Assembly: GCA_014529385.2 (NCBI GenBank)
Contig: CM043959.1
Span: forward strand, 61,020,253-61,084,252
Source of the DNA: Adiantum capillus-veneris
Taxonomy: Eukaryota > Streptophyta > Polypodiopsida > Polypodiales > Pteridaceae
Reading direction: 5' to 3'
DNA length: 64,000 nt
A program made the translations under genes and the position numbers. A model generated the notes under the pieces. It worked only from the letters and a program-made list of their open reading frames with translations, made no database searches and had not been told where the DNA came from. Below, piece after piece: positions 1 through 13,368 of the stretch (within the stretch, counting starts at the first letter, position 1; each line of letters opens with the position of its first letter).

Positions 1-721
1 CATCAAGCAACGAAGTGAAACACACTAATCTTGGAATCTCTCGAGCACAACTCTAATTACATCCATTGACGATTAAGCACACAAGATCGCATTCAAGTCA
101 TCCACCCCAACCATGCCCATCATGGTGTCCAAATCAAGTCACACATAATCAAATTAAGCTCAAGGCTTCTTAAACCTACACACACACAAGCACACCATTA
201 GAGGACAACTCTAGTCCTTCAATCACGAGTACACCCACTCCGCTTAATCGAGAAAGTTAGATAAGGATTCCACTAATTGGAGTAGCTTAGCATAAGTAAG
301 AGTTAGATTAAGAAGATCAACACTTCAAAACAATGAAGGAAAGTAGATAAACATGATTGACAACATAATGAAGACTAGATTAATTAAGAGAGGATTACAC
401 TAATTACATGAGATTAGCACTAGCCTTCTAAACATGGTCATTAAGCTCAAAGTCTAGGCCATCAAGACCTCCTCTAGGGAGAGAGTTCTCAAAAGGACCA
501 CTCAAGAATGACCTCTTTGCATAAAAGGGTTCCTTATAAAGGTATGCACCACAAACCCTCCTATTATGTGATTAAGTTGAGCTTTTGGGCTAGCATATAC
601 AACTTTGGAACTCCCAAATGAGCCCAAGACCTTATACAATGTGAATAGAAAATATTGTGTACATCCATAGCATATCCCCTGCTTGGTGCATGCTTGGTGC
701 AGCTGTTAGCCGCTGCTAACA
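1..721 (-). repeat. LTR (3' LTR of the minus-strand LARD-like element), truncated by window edge
   Basis: This stretch matches 6430-7157 almost base for base, for example the shared segment beginning ATCAAGCAACGAAGTGAAAC. It ends ...GCTAACA at 721. The missing part (about 230 bp) is the portion equivalent to 6200-6430. Small substitutions and indels separate the two copies. Confidence 0.88.
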
Positions 722-734
722 CTCCCCCCTTCCT
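722..734 (-). other. Polypurine tract of the LARD-like element
   Basis: Read on the minus strand this is a run of A and G (AGGAAGGGGGGAG and flanking) directly abutting the LTR start TGTTAGC. That is where a plus-strand-priming PPT should be. It fixes the element's orientation. Confidence 0.75.
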
Positions 735-3700
735 AATTTGGCACACGTCCTCGTGTGCCATCAAGGCAGTCACAAAGGCATGTAATCGTATGGCCTGGAG
801 GTAGGTCTGTCAAAAAGAGAAAGCATTTGATTAAGCACCACAAGATGAGTCATGGAGATTCAATATGAAGTACATTGAGCATGCAAGGTAAATTGTTGTA
901 AAAATTAGAGTTTAATGTATGGCCAAATTTAAAGTATCATAAAGCAAAAAAACACGTAGACTATTGTAAATATTAACCCTTCAAAAATTGCAAGTTTATG
1001 AATGCTAACACAAGCAGTAAAGTTATAAACCTAGATTAATGCAAACTCAAAATTATGCTAATCTAAAACCCAAATATTTTATGCTTAATGCAGCTTCCTA
1101 CACCTAGACATGTTCTGGCTATAATTAGACCTACTTACAATTAGTACAATGTCATTTAGGCACTCTTTTGAAAGCTCATGGAAGATTGAATTGCATATCA
1201 TTGAAAAAATTAATTCACAACACAAGGAGACCATCCCATGGCAGGTCAAGCTACGACGTTCAGTTCCTTGTTCTCCGCAAGGCCTTTTCCAAAAGTCTAC
1301 TAGCCTACCAAGGCGACAGCTAACCCCTATCAATCTAGGGCATCGATTCAAGGCCTCAACAACGCATGCCAAGGTGGTCCCCCCCACCTACCAAAGACTA
1401 ATAAGGCGTTAGGCCACATTTAGACACATCACAACATGATTTTAAGTTCAAGTGTCGTGGTGGCCACTTTTGGCCACTTCTTTTAGACACATTTGCAATT
1501 TGTGCATTTGATTTTTTCTTTGTTAGCACATTCTTCCACCATTTAATAAGTTCGTATAACATTTGGACTAGGAGATAGGGAAGTTTAACCTAACCTAAAA
1601 CAAGCTGTGTGAGAATGCTACATTTAAGGTAGGCATTAGGATATCTAGACTAGCAAAACATGAGCTAACATTAAGCTAGGTTATTACCTACATGCATGCT
1701 AACAAAAATAAACTCAAATTCTTAACGGATTAATATTGACAAAGCCTAATGTTGAAACTTTAATGATAATTTAAATTTGGCCGTTACATAACCAAAATTT
1801 GAAGCAAATTTACTCAACCAAGCAATGAATGTGTAAAGGGAAATTGCAAAGCATGGAAGGAGTTCACCTTTTGCCAATTTGGATCTTCTTGGCAAGTTGT
1901 ATCCTTGTAGGCCTTCTTTATTTTAATTGAAATCCTTGGTTCTTGCATTAAAGGTTAGTGCATAACACATCATGCAAAGAAACCCTTTATTGAAAGCAAC
2001 AAGCACAAAACTTTTATTGAATCCTAATCTAATGTCTTGGAACCTAGATTTGCCAAAGGGAAAAAACCCAAGGGAAAAAAAATGCCTTTGGTTATGCACA
2101 TGATGCTCTTTGATAGAAAATTTATGCATACATAACAACCATGAGCGATAAAATATGCTTCTACATAAGCACATTTGACAATTTTTACCAACTCTCATGC
2201 ATGATTCAAAAGTCGGTTAATTTCTAGCTCAATGAAATATGGAATTTTAAACAAGACAAGAGCTGAAAATAATGCAACTTTTGATGAAATGAAGTGGCTC
2301 TCGAAAGCCAAATTTTACAATTTAAAGCTTTTCAAAAAGTTGGCTAACAACTAGCTCATGAAATTCTACAATTTTAGAGCATGCTATGAGCTAGAGATGA
2401 CTTCAACTTGATGAATTGAAAATGAATGGCTCTCAATAGCCAAACTATGTACTTGAAAGCTCAAAGAAGTTGGGCAAATACTAGATCAAATGAAAAAATT
2501 TGCATCTTTAGACCAAGCTATGAGCTAGCATTACAACTTTAATCCAAACATTTGGAATGTCTCTAAGTAGCCAAATTTTGCAATATTGCAATGATGACCC
2601 CTTCTTGGATCATTTGGAATCACACACCTGCCACACCCCTTCAAAACCATTCAAATTATTAGTGCTATATATTCATATGGTCAACACAATATAAGCACTA
2701 CAAATGTCATGTTTAATCACAAATTGTGCTAATGCTATCTCATGAGCTTTCAAATGAGCTCAATGATTGGTGCTTTTGCAAGGATTTGCATTCATATGAA
2801 GCACTAAAATGCACAAAATACCTCACCCAAACATGGATTAATGCCCAATGTAGTTCTCACAATTGAGAAACTCACATGCATTTTCAACAAGAACTTGCCT
2901 TTTAGTGCAATGAGAATCTCAAAAAAAAGGACTAAAATAATGCTCGATTGAAAATCTCAATGCAAAATTTTCATGTTGCAATTTAGGTACACACAATCAA
3001 TGCCCGCATGCTCTTATATAGCAATAAAAGCAATAAAAGAGAGGAAATTTCATGAATTCGTACGCGGCCTATCACTCGTTCTCTCATGTGCCAAGTCTAA
3101 GAGTCTGGCATAGAAGAGAGCCATTATGGAAAGGGACCCACAATTTCAAATTTCTCTTAAGTGGCCATTCGCGGCTAGCATGCATAGTTCATAGGAAACT
3201 TTATTTTGAAAACGCTAGTCATGAAGTTGTGTGAGCCCTTATGCCAAGCATTTTATCTTCCCCTCCTACAAAACGTATTCTTTGGTACTTAATCCTTCAA
3301 AAAATTCAATGATTAGAACTTTTTTCATTCAAAACGAGCACTAATACCATCATTCCTTTAGTTTCAGAAGGGGAGGGCAGGGAGGTTATTCCGTGGGAAT
3401 CACCTTCTAGCATCTCAATATTTTTTTTTGTTTTTTTTAATGGTGGCAGCCAGCTGACTTCAGGGAGTCAAGGGACGACACAAATGCGAGCATGTATGTG
3501 TGGACGAGCCAGTGCAAATCCTAACAGGTTACACGAGTGAAATCCGGGAGGTGTGTGTGCGGCTAGTGTGGTTAGGCCAGCGACACAGACAAGTAGGCAC
3601 GTGCGGGTGTGTGTGTGCATAGTGTGTGTTAGTGCAGCAAGTCATAGGTTTTGGGGTAGCAGGTTTTATTAATAGCGTTCAAGAGAATTGACAACGGAGA

Positions 3701-6180
3701 AGACGAGCAGACCATGGTTAGCATGTGTGTCTAGGTGAGAAATGGCAGAGAAGCTACGCACAACTTGCCTCCGTACTGACTCGCTGCTCGGATCATCGAG
3801 AGCAGTGGGATCATCGAGAGCAGGAAGAGCAACCTAGACGTTGTATTCACACTGTATGTGTGTGTGTGTGAGGTGAAAACCGGCGCAAATAGCGAGCTTG
3901 CGAGCTTCTGTGTGGTTGTCGTTAGCAAGCATGGGATGTAGGTGAGGGCAGGTAGCGTGAAAATCTTTACGAACTGATGATCAAGCCAAAAATGGCTTGT
4001 CGATGAGTATGTGTAGCATCACTACCCGCCGAATGAAGGGCACTTCAAATCTTGAATGTGATTCAGTGTTGTGCGCCTGGTGGTCTCGGGTCTCCAGTTG
4101 GCCAAGAGAGAACGACGGTAATCAACTGTAATTAGAGTCATGCTGGTAGCAAGTGAGACACGGGTTGACTTCCTTTGGGGAGTAGTGGCGCAGCACCAAT
4201 TCGGCAGCTCTCATGATAGCACGAATCTGGAGGGCCCATCGACAGGGGAAAACAAAAGACAGGAGGCCGTAGCTATGAGTTGCGAATAGCAGCATAGTAG
4301 GTGTGTGTGTGTGTGATGCTACAAGCATGGCTGGTCAGTCCAAATATTCTTAATGCAGGGTTGGGACCCAGCGCCAATGCAATAAGCAGTGCATTCCAAG
4401 AAAGCGCCAAAGAAAGCCAGCACAAAAAGTGGCACACTGGCTGGCCCGGAAAAGTGGGCTCGTGTGTGCGTGGGTTTCATTCCTTCTCTTTTTTTTTTTT
4501 GAAAAATCCACTAAAGAGGCTGTTCCCACGGAGTACATCGTTACAAAGAGCAAAATCACACCAAACCATCTCATTTGTTTCGGACAAACTCCTTTACTTC
4601 ATTTTCAAGCCATTTTTGTTACACACATCTTAAAATGGATCTTACACACGAAAAAATAAAGCCAAATTTTCATCAATTTGAGAATACAACTAATCCATTT
4701 TTAATCGATATGGCTTCCAATTTAAGAGTGAAAATTCAATTTTCAATTTGACATTGATGCACTTCTTACTCAATTGGGCAATGCTCATAAGCAAATTAAT
4801 CAAGGTTGTCATCTCATTTGCACAACCAAATTAATCATTGCAACTTATGTTACTCATATCTGCGGATATCCACAATTAGGCAAACCCAATTGGCACAAAA
4901 CATTGGTCAATTCAAAACCCGATTTTTTAATCATTGAAAATTTAATTGCTCATATTTCAAAGCCCTAATCATCCAACTCAAATCGGATTTGTCGCTTGGT
5001 TTGTACGCTTACACAAATTTGATTATGGCACTTGTACATGCACAAATCATTGAATTTTTTAACCTTTTCAATCAAATTGGCACACCGATCATAACGGTAA
5101 TCACATAAATCCTCTTCAATTGAGTACCAATTGAATCATCCTAAGTCAATCAATCTCATATACACCGATGTGTTAGGTCTTTTAATCATCATAATTGGCA
5201 ATCAAGACCAATTATTCATCCCCAATTTAGGCATAATTGGCCATTAATTAGGCACACACACCTAAATTTAAGCCGTCAATTTGTGCAAAAATTTCATTAA
5301 ACACTCATTGCATTTCATCAATTGCACTCTTGATCACACATACATGAGTATATACATGCTAAATTAACTCAATTTTAATAAAAAATTGATCAAATTTTAA
5401 CTCAATTTAGCATTGCACACACACAAAAATTAGGTGCACAAATCCAATTTTTTGCTCAATTAGCAACGAAATTAGGCCAATTCCTAATGTTTTCACACAC
5501 ATTTCTTGCAAAATCATCAATCTACAAGCATTTCGGTGTTCAATTTGATTACAATTTCATTCCATTTTCATCAAATTAGGCATAAATTCCATCAATTAGG
5601 CACACACACCTAATTTTAGCAATGATTTAGCAACTCAATGGGATCAACTTAATCAATCAAAAATTGAACGGAGTAGGTCAATCCACTTACAATTGATTGC
5701 TTGCTCGCTTAGTCCTTGCTCCTCGCGTAGACACTCCATTGCACACACATGTGTGCAACTTCGATTCGGTCCAAAATCGATCAAAAAATTGACCACAATA
5801 AACACTCAATCACATGATTAGGCATAGATTAAAGCAATTAAGAGTGATGATCCTCCTCAATTAAGGCGATTTAGCATACATTCCAAATCAAAATTAGTGG
5901 TTAGGTTAGCACAATTAGCATGGAATTAGTACAATTAGCATGGAATTAGTACAATTAGCACGAAATTAGCATGAATGGGATGCAGAATTAGTGAAGGTTA
6001 GTGAAAAATTAGCAAAATCAAAAGAGAATTTAGGGGGTTTTGGGGTGAAATGACTCTATACACATCTAATTTAAACCTAATTACACTACACACAAATCAA
6101 ATCCTACCTAATTACCAGAAATCGGTAATCAAATTACTCTTATCTTTTGCAACCTCAACTACACTAGCTTAGGCTACCCG
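735..6180. other. Non-coding internal region of the LARD-like element
   Basis: About 5.4 kb of AT-rich sequence with no recognisable protein. Recurrent short words such as AATTAGGCACACACACCTAA occur between 4.9 and 5.6 kb, and a 20-bp unit ACAATTAGCATGGAATTAGT repeats about three times at 5910-5970. Poly-T/poly-A tracts lie at 3420-3440 and 4490-4500. I see nothing else to annotate. Confidence 0.6.
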
Positions 6181-6198
6181 TCCCCGGTAGCGGCGCCA
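6181..6198 (-). other. Primer-binding site complementary to tRNA-Asp
   Basis: The plus strand TCCCCGGTAGCGGCGCCA closely matches the 3' end of plant tRNA-Asp, with two mismatches in 18 by my comparison. It lies one base inside the LTR that begins at 6200, the standard PBS position for a minus-strand element. The tRNA identity rests on my knowledge of the plant tRNA-Asp acceptor and T arm. Confidence 0.75.
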
Positions 6199-6199
6199 A

Positions 6200-7157
6200 T
6201 GTTGGAGGCTCGCCATAGCATAGGCAATCTCCCAGAAAATCTATCAATCCGGAGAGAGAGAGCATGACCCGGCTAGGGCTTAGAGGCATCACACAAAGAA
6301 TGTGCGAGAGCGTCATCGGATGCAAAGATTGAGAGGATTCAAGAGCATGCATCCTCCAATGCAAATAGAAATCATCCCAAACAACTAATGATAATCACAC
6401 ATCAAGCATCAATTCAAGCAATCATCTACACACATCAAGCAACGAAGTGAAACACACTAATCTTGGAATATCTCGAGCACAACTCTAATTACATGCATTG
6501 ATGATTAAGCACACAAGATCGCATTCAAGTTGGCCACCCCAACCATGCCCATCATGGTGTCCAAATCAAGTCACACATAATCAAATTAAGCTCAAGGCTT
6601 CTTAAACCTACACACACACACAAGCACACCATTAGAGGACAACTCTAATCCCTCAATCACGAGTACACCCACTCCGCTTAATCGAGAGAGTTAGATAATG
6701 ATTCCACTAATCGGAGTAGCTTAGCAAAAGTAAGAGTTAGATTAGAGAAGATCACCACTTCAAAACAATGAAGGAAAGTAGATAAACATGATTGACAACA
6801 TAATGAAGACTAGATTAATTAAGAGAGGATTACACTAATTACATGTGATTAGCACTAGCCTTCTAAGAATGGGCATTAAGCTCAAAGGCTAGGCCATCAA
6901 TACCTCCTCTAGGGAGAGAGTTCTCAAAAGGACCACTCAAGAATGACCTCTTTGCATAAAAGGGTTCCTTATAAAGGTATGCACCACAAACCCTCCTACT
7001 ATGGGATTAAGTTGAGCTTTCTGGCTAGCATATACAAATTTGGAACTCCCAAATGAGCCCAAGACCTTATACAATGTGAATGGAAAATATTGTGTACATC
7101 CATAGCATATCCCCTGCTTGGTGCATGCTTGGTGCAGCTGTTAGCCCACTACCAACA
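6200..7157 (-). repeat. LTR (5' LTR of the minus-strand LARD-like element), complete
   Basis: It starts TGTTGGAGGC and ends CTACCAACA, giving TGTTGG/CCAACA terminal inverted repeats. The inner edge abuts the tRNA-Asp PBS; the outer edge abuts a gag remnant at 7158. Confidence 0.88.
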
Positions 7158-8340
7158 CTTTTTCATGCCGCCCCTATCAAAGTTCAAGCGGAGCATCTCA
7201 CCTGTTGCCCTAAGGTGAATCTTCTTGTCTATCTAGAAAACCACATTTTTTTTGTAAGCTTCATCAAACTCATCACATTCCTTAACATACCTATGGTCCT
7301 CACTATCGCACCGCATGCATCGATCCCTACCTTTGCATGGAGGTTGCTCCCTAGGCTCAGAAGTAGACCCCTTTGCAACTAACCCTTCAAATTTTATAGC
7401 TTTGAAATTCAAATTTAACTCTTGAATACCTTTCACCAATTTGTCAGAAGTGGATCCTCCACTTTGGGTACTGTCGAGGTTGATTTCTCCTTAGTTTCCT
7501 CTTCCACAACATCCATGACATCAACCACAATCAGCTTAAAAACTCTCATCTGTCACTACAGGATCATATTTATCGCTTCAATGACCATCTTTCAATCATA
7601 AATTAAATCCAATTCACCTGTTGAATCCTCCACCAATTGCACTAGACTCTTCTAAAGCTGTGGATCAGCAGCGTGAATGAATAGTTCAACCTTTTGATCC
7701 TTCATCAAACGCTGTTCTGTTGAGGAGAATTGGTCAAATTTCTTTTCAAACTCCCACAACAACTTGCATGTAGATAAATTTTTATTTTTCTTCTGCACCC
7801 ATTTCATGAAGCTCTGTCTGGTTACCCTTTGTGAATCCTCAAGAAAATATTCCTCCTACAGCGCCTTCTTAAATTCCTGCCAATTTGGGCCTTGAGCTGC
7901 CTGAATTTCATTAATTCAACCCCTAAGCTCTGGCACTGCAATTAAATGAAACCCTTCCACTGCATTCTAATAATCAATTCCATTATCTTCCATTTCCTAC
8001 TCGTAGATATTGCAAAATTTGCTAATATCCCAACCTTAAAATGGCTGTGATTTATCTGTAACTGTCTGCCAAGCGTTACACATTCTCTCTTGCAGATTAT
8101 ATTGTTGTTGGGAAGCCTATTGTTGTTGCACATACACTACAAACTGCTGCATCATTTGCTGCATGGCTGCGAGGCTTGCGGTGTCGCCATCTTTCTCCAC
8201 AAATTCTTCCCACTTCGCCTTAGTTTCACGTCGGGTTCACCAAGAATGTCGGGGGATTTTTGTTCGAAAGGTGAGCCAAGAAGGCGCGAGGCCTTTGGCT
8301 GTGAGAGGTGTGAGAAAGAGTGTTGTAGCATACACAATTA
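7158..8340 (-). pseudogene. gag: Decayed Ty3/Gypsy gag
   Basis: Conceptual translation of the minus strand, with several stops and frame changes, gives a Gypsy-type gag. From 8230 leftwards there is an N-terminal segment containing ETKAKWEEFVEKDGDTASL, then a capsid-like stretch at about 7930-7560 with IQAAQGPNWQEF and MKWVQKKNKNLS, then near 7320-7240 a Cys/His cluster CMRCDSEDHRYVKEC followed by acidic residues. The cluster resembles a CCHC zinc knuckle but has one extra residue before the last Cys. Many in-frame stops show it is dead. It is cut at 7157 by the LARD LTR, which may have inserted here. The pol genes expected downstream are absent. Confidence 0.7.
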
Positions 8341-8713
8341 ATGTAGAGAAAGCTTAAAACTGACAGCTTGAACAAGATTTTGAAGCTTGATTACCCAAAG
8401 CAGAAAATTAACAGTATCGCTACTCAAATAAAATGTTAATCATGGAGTTTTAAGCTCCTTACATCGGGTTAATCTGCCTTAATTGGCTTTCCAAGCTTGC
8501 CTTGATAATATTCCTCTCCTTTGTTCTTCCTCGTTGCTTTAAGGTCTCGAGAAAGAGAGATCCTAGGAAAATGATAAATTATGGCTTATGTTATGGATTC
8601 CATCCGATTGGGCTAATAATATTGGATTATCAATAGAGATTTAATGGATTGCCAAGCTTCTGGGAAAAAGCTTGATGGGTTTTCTTCCCCGAGAGAGCTT
8701 GCAATTCCTATCA

Positions 8714-8806
8714 TCTATGGAGGCTTTGTTTAGAGTGGCTTAGCAAGCTTAGGATTAAAACGACTATGGAAGCTTTGATTAGAGTGGCTTAGCAGGCTTA
8801 GGATTC
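8714..8806. repeat. Tandem duplication, ~43-bp units
   Basis: The motif CTATGGA-GCTTTG-TTAGAGTGGCTTAGCA-GCTTAGGATT occurs at about 8714-8756 and again at 8764-8806 with a few substitutions. A weaker third start is seen near 8812. Confidence 0.75.
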
Positions 8807-9040
8807 AGATAAGCTACAGAGGGTTTGATTATCATGAGTGCTCAAGGCTTATGGTTTTCTCCCGCGGAGAGAAGAAGAAGAAATGTGAGAGCCTCCTCCC
8901 CCCCCCCCCCCCCCCCCCTTGCAGAGCCGACTTTGGAAGCTTACTCTTGCATGGGAAAAAACTCCTTTCTATTTATGGCCAACCCACTAGTGATAGCGCT
9001 AGTGGGCATGGCCTCAATGTCATGGCAAGCTGAAGTGGCG

Positions 9041-9186
9041 AATGGAAGTGCAAAGTCTAGATGAGCAATACTCATTTCATGATTGGCAGCTTCATCGATG
9101 CCCTCTATTAGATGGGGCCAAATGGAAGTACAAAGTCTAGCTAAGCAATACTCGTTTCATTGGCAGCTTCGTCGATGCCCTCTATT
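9041..9186. repeat. Tandem duplication, ~67-bp units
   Basis: AATGGAAGTGCAAAGTCTAG through CGATGCCCTCTATT (9041-9109) is repeated at 9121-9186 with small changes. Confidence 0.8.
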
Positions 9187-10289
9187 GCCCAGCGCAAGTG
9201 ATTCTTCTCCTGCTTTTTGCTCTATTTGCTGCCACCCACCATCATATCCCTCCCCTTCACATTAGGTTTTAAAAAAATACCCTTTTGTGGGCTACTAGGT
9301 GGACAAACTTCCTTTGGCAGCCATGCACCTTGTCCTTTGGTAATTTATGGGCGGCCCTCCTTTGGGCTTGTAGATGCATCACATTTAGCATATATATCAG
9401 CCAAGGCACCGCCTCGCATGGCATTGGTTGGAATCACTTTGCATGACATCCTTCTACAGCATCCCCTACCGATCAATGTCATCATGAATCCTCTCACCCA
9501 TAGCCAGGTTGGGTAAATCTAGCAATCAACACGCTCTAGGAGACGACATTTCGGACTAAGAGCTCATCAAGAACCTTTTTTGCTTTTGTAAATAACCACA
9601 TTTGGCATACATAATGATCAAAGTTGTATTTGACCAAAAATGACCATATCGATCAAGGTATTGCCAATTGCCACATTAGCCATATCTCTCGACCACGTTA
9701 GTGCCAAATGAGCACAAGTTCACCATTATATTCAACAGCCATTGACTCTAAGAGATTCCATTCAAGATAATATTCTCCTGGAGCACTTATTGTACCGCAT
9801 TCCAAAGCCTCGATGAAGCTCAAAACTCCCAGATGGTGCCCAATTGAGGCGACCAAACTGGTACGAAACTGGCCCCCAGTGAAACTTAAACTGGCCATAT
9901 CTTGACAACCGAGACTTCGATTGACAAACTAGAAGGACCGACACGCTCCTCAAAGTGAGCACTTTAGGCCCATGCATTCATATAATCTTTGACCCGTTAT
10001 CAATAGCTATCCAATACGGTATGGATCTGATACTGACGCAAACTTAAAACTGACATAACTTCTTATCTATAGCTCCAATTGACAAGCCGCAAAGAGAGGC
10101 ATGTAGAGCACTTCAAGTCTTACAATTCTAATCAATAAAATCCCAACTATGACCACTTCAAGCATACTCAGTGTTAGCATTACCAAGACAACTTTTGGCC
10201 CTTTAAAGCCGCATCTGGCATACTTTTAGCTTAAAATTGGCTTGTCATCAAACCCTATTACTACTGAATAATTATATAGGATTCAAACA

Positions 10290-10738
10290 AACTTGAGTTG
10301 CATTCCATTTCTCGTTTTCTTGTCATGGAAGTGGAGCTGCACGACACCAGGCATGCTGACAAGCATACTGGGTATGCTACCTAACTTACAAGGCATATTG
10401 GGTTTGCTAACTAACATATTGAGCACAAAAGTAGTATTCTACATAGCATTCTGGGTAAGCTTGTTAGCATACTGAACATACTATTTAGCATATTTGATGT
10501 TGTGCCAACTAAGTATGCCTACATTTATACAGGGTATGCTACCTAGCATACATGGAATTATAATTAGCATTTACGACATAGTAGTAGAATGATACATAGC
10601 ATATTGAGTATGATAGTTAGCATATTTTTCATACTTTCTGACGTATTTGGTGTGCCAACTTAGCATGCTTGCAGGTATATTGTGTATGCTGGCTAGCATA
10701 TTAGGCATGTTAATTATCATAGTGAGTATGTTAGCTAG
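10290..10738. repeat. GCATAC/TATGCT-rich degenerate minisatellite, left flank of the Tat-like element
   Basis: Words such as TAGCATACTGGGTATGCTACC recur irregularly every 30-50 bp. The same composition resumes at 22883 on the other side of the LTR element, so the element sits inside this repeat. Confidence 0.65.
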
Positions 10739-10909
10739 TGAGGCGGTCTGGGGCGGGCAACAAGAAGAGTGGCCTCCAAGCACTCTTCTAGGCTCCCATG
10801 CTGCTCAATTGGGTTGGGGTTGGAAAAAACAACAAACACACACACAAACCGCAACCTAACCCTACACAAATTTGGGGCACCACCTAGTTTTGGATGCGAA
10901 CTAGGACGC

Positions 10910-10963
<54 letters not shown>

Positions 10964-13340
10964 TGCTCGGGCTGCTTTGAAACGTATCGGCAATGATCAA
11001 GCAAACACAACTATATATTTAAGAAAGAGAGAGAAAGGGGGAGGGGGTGCTTGTTGCATTAATACCTTCTTACAAATCTGTCATGACAAATCAAAGTGAG
11101 ATTAGTATTTGTTCAACATAGCTTGCATAAATTTCACCACAACACATCACAAGAAAAGCCACCCCAATCACTGTCTTAAGGCCAGGGGAGTCCTCTCCAC
11201 CCTGTCGCCCTCTTACAGTATGTGGGATTTATGGCTAGATTGATGACAACACCAGAGACAATCTATCAAGAACTTAACAAAAAACACCAAGACACTTACG
11301 CATCATTGTTGTCCATTACTTCACGTTGGAAGGGAGAAAAAGTATCCAAGCTTAGTCTAAATCCACCCTCCTTGATTCAGCAAATGTTGGGCTTACACTA
11401 GTAGGAGAAATGATAGATTTCATACTCTCAATTGAATGATCACTCTCTCTCTTACAATGGCATAGAGTTCCCTTGCTAATCCCCTATTACAACACATGCA
11501 CATGCATAAGACAATGAGCTTCGACTCAAGAGCTCCTTCTAGAGAGGTTGAGCTTGGCTTCTCAAGCTATAGCATAGTGCTCTTGCTTATGGCTCCCCCT
11601 TTTGTGCTAGCTACACCCTCCTTTTATAGAAATTTTGAAGGCTAGGGTTACTCCTCTAACCATGGTTGGGTTAGATTTTCAGCCATTTATCTAATTTCTT
11701 TTGCTTGGAATTATCAAGAAGTTGGTGGGGAAAGAGAGAGGAGAGAAATGGAGGTGATAGGACTTTTCATAGTGGGTTAGTGTTAGTAGAGTTAGTATTA
11801 ATTTACAAATGGAATTGGATATTTACAATGGGAGTATCCATGTAGGATACAAATAAGGAAGAAAAACTCTTAAGAGGTAAGAAAAGGTGGATTTCTTACA
11901 AGGTTGATGCTCCAAGTGTCTTGAGTAGGGCCAATTTTGACTCTTGTTGACGGTCCACTAGCTTTGACGGTACATTTTTTCTCCACTCTTGACCTTCCTT
12001 GAGATACAAGGTAATTGAAGCTGAGTAATCAACCACCATGATGCTGTCTTTTAAGAGAAGAGGTTGAATTTTGTGGTTTTTTTTATAGATATGGGTAAAT
12101 TGGAGGAGGAAAAATGAGACTAGGTGGTCAATTTTGGAATGGAATTGTGTGTGGGAGGTATGAGTTCACCATGGTTTCTCTTATTCTTCAAGGTTGAGGA
12201 GAAGGTGAGTAGGGTGCAGAGAGGAGTGGTGAGAGAGGTGGGGATGATGAGTGGAGAAGTGTGTGTGAAAGAGAAAAATGATAAAGTGGAAGAGAGAGTG
12301 TGGCTGCATAGCATGGGAAAACTGGGGTCCACTAATAAAATCATAGCTCACAGCTCGTAGCTCAAAAAAATATGAAAAAATTTGAGGCAAAAGTTCAGCC
12401 CACGAGCTACAACTTTTGTTTGTATCACCTTTTCAAATTCGGAGAGCAAGTGAACTTTAAAAATTCAGCAAAACCGATCGTTTTTTTCCACTGCACAAGT
12501 TCCTTGTTGGGTCCTTCTTTGGATGATTCTTTTGAATACCTCCAAGAGTGAGCCCTCCATAGTGCATGTATGCATGCCACCTACCCTTGACCTTATTTGG
12601 TAGGTCTATAATTGAAGATATTGTTGAGATTATGATATAAGTGAATAGTACAACTAAGAAAATCAAATATTGAGGGGTCTAAAAAATATGTACATGTCAA
12701 ATATAAAAAATATAAGTGGAAAAAAATATAAAGGGGTCAAAAGCAATCTCTCTCATTATGAGGCTACCATAAAAAGATAAATATTTTTGGTGTTCCAATT
12801 TTTTAGAAAAAAAAACAAAATAGATGTAGGAAGGGGAAAATCACAATAGTGAAAAAATATACACATAAATAAAACTAGTTTTTTTGGATTTTTGTTGGGG
12901 TGGAGTTACACCAAATATAAGAGAAGCTTACATAAAAATATTTCTATATGGAATAAAGAGTATGAAAAATGGTAAGGAAAAATTGTGGTAATGGTGAGGC
13001 AATGTACAGAGCATAAATAACACACACCTAGGTAGAAATATTTAAATAAATACCAAAATAATTATGAAAAAATCTTTTATTTAGGCCCTATATACAAAGA
13101 AATATTTACATACGCATGGGCCATAATATACTTATATTTTTTTTTATTTTTTTTATTTTTTGGCTCAACTAGCCCAATGACTAGCTAATTGAGGGTTTTT
13201 TAAGAAGATATGGGAAAAGTCCCGTGACTCACGCACGCCTATGTACAGTGAAATGGTAGGGATAGCCACAGTGTTTGAGTGATTTGATAGGGGGGTATAA
13301 CTCACTATGGCAATTACAGAGAGCCGAAAAACGGCTATCA
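10739..13340 (-). repeat. LTR (3' LTR) of the Tat-like element, 2602 bp
   Basis: It is collinear with 20295-22882 over its whole length. The inner edge next to the PPT ends CTATCA on the plus strand. It contains a (GA)n tract at 10913-10961, which is longer than in the partner LTR. Short open frames inside the LTR occur in both copies but resemble nothing. Confidence 0.92.
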
Positions 13341-13356
13341 TTAGCCCTCCCCCTGG
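13341..13356 (-). other. Polypurine tract of the Tat-like element
   Basis: On the minus strand CCAGGGGGAGGGCTAA immediately precedes the LTR start TGATAG. The position and purine content fit the plus-strand primer. Confidence 0.75.
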
Positions 13357-13368
13357 ATGATGGTATAT

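Larger units (their letters stand above)
1..7157 (-). mobile_element. Non-coding LTR retrotransposon (LARD-like), 5' end of window truncated
   Basis: Two directly repeated LTRs (1-721 and 6200-7157) bracket an internal region of about 5.5 kb. On the minus strand a primer-binding site lies next to the LTR at 6200 and a purine tract lies next to the LTR at 721, so the element reads right to left. The complete LTR is 958 bp with TGTTGG...CCAACA ends. The internal region (722-6199) is AT-rich and has only short unrelated open frames; I recognise no gag, protease, RT or integrase. That fits a large retrotransposon derivative mobilised by an autonomous partner. The left boundary and target duplication are outside the window. 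Confidence 0.85.
8341..10269. other. Intergenic/repeat-derived stretch, no gene recognised
   Basis: This may include the LTR or leader of the gag-bearing element to its left, but I could not find a second LTR copy. It contains two short tandem duplications (listed separately) and a C-tract near 8892-8919. Open frames here are short and do not resemble known proteins. Confidence 0.5.

Noticed and set aside
3052-3234. 60-codon plus-strand frame in the LARD-like element
   Set aside because: Short, no domain, no relative; expected by chance in 5 kb.
8825-9064. Plus-strand frame with proline run
   Set aside because: The proline run comes from the C tract; the remainder resembles nothing.
12120-12666. 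Open frames inside the long LTR, repeated in the second LTR
   Set aside because: Present twice only because the LTR is duplicated; no recognisable protein.
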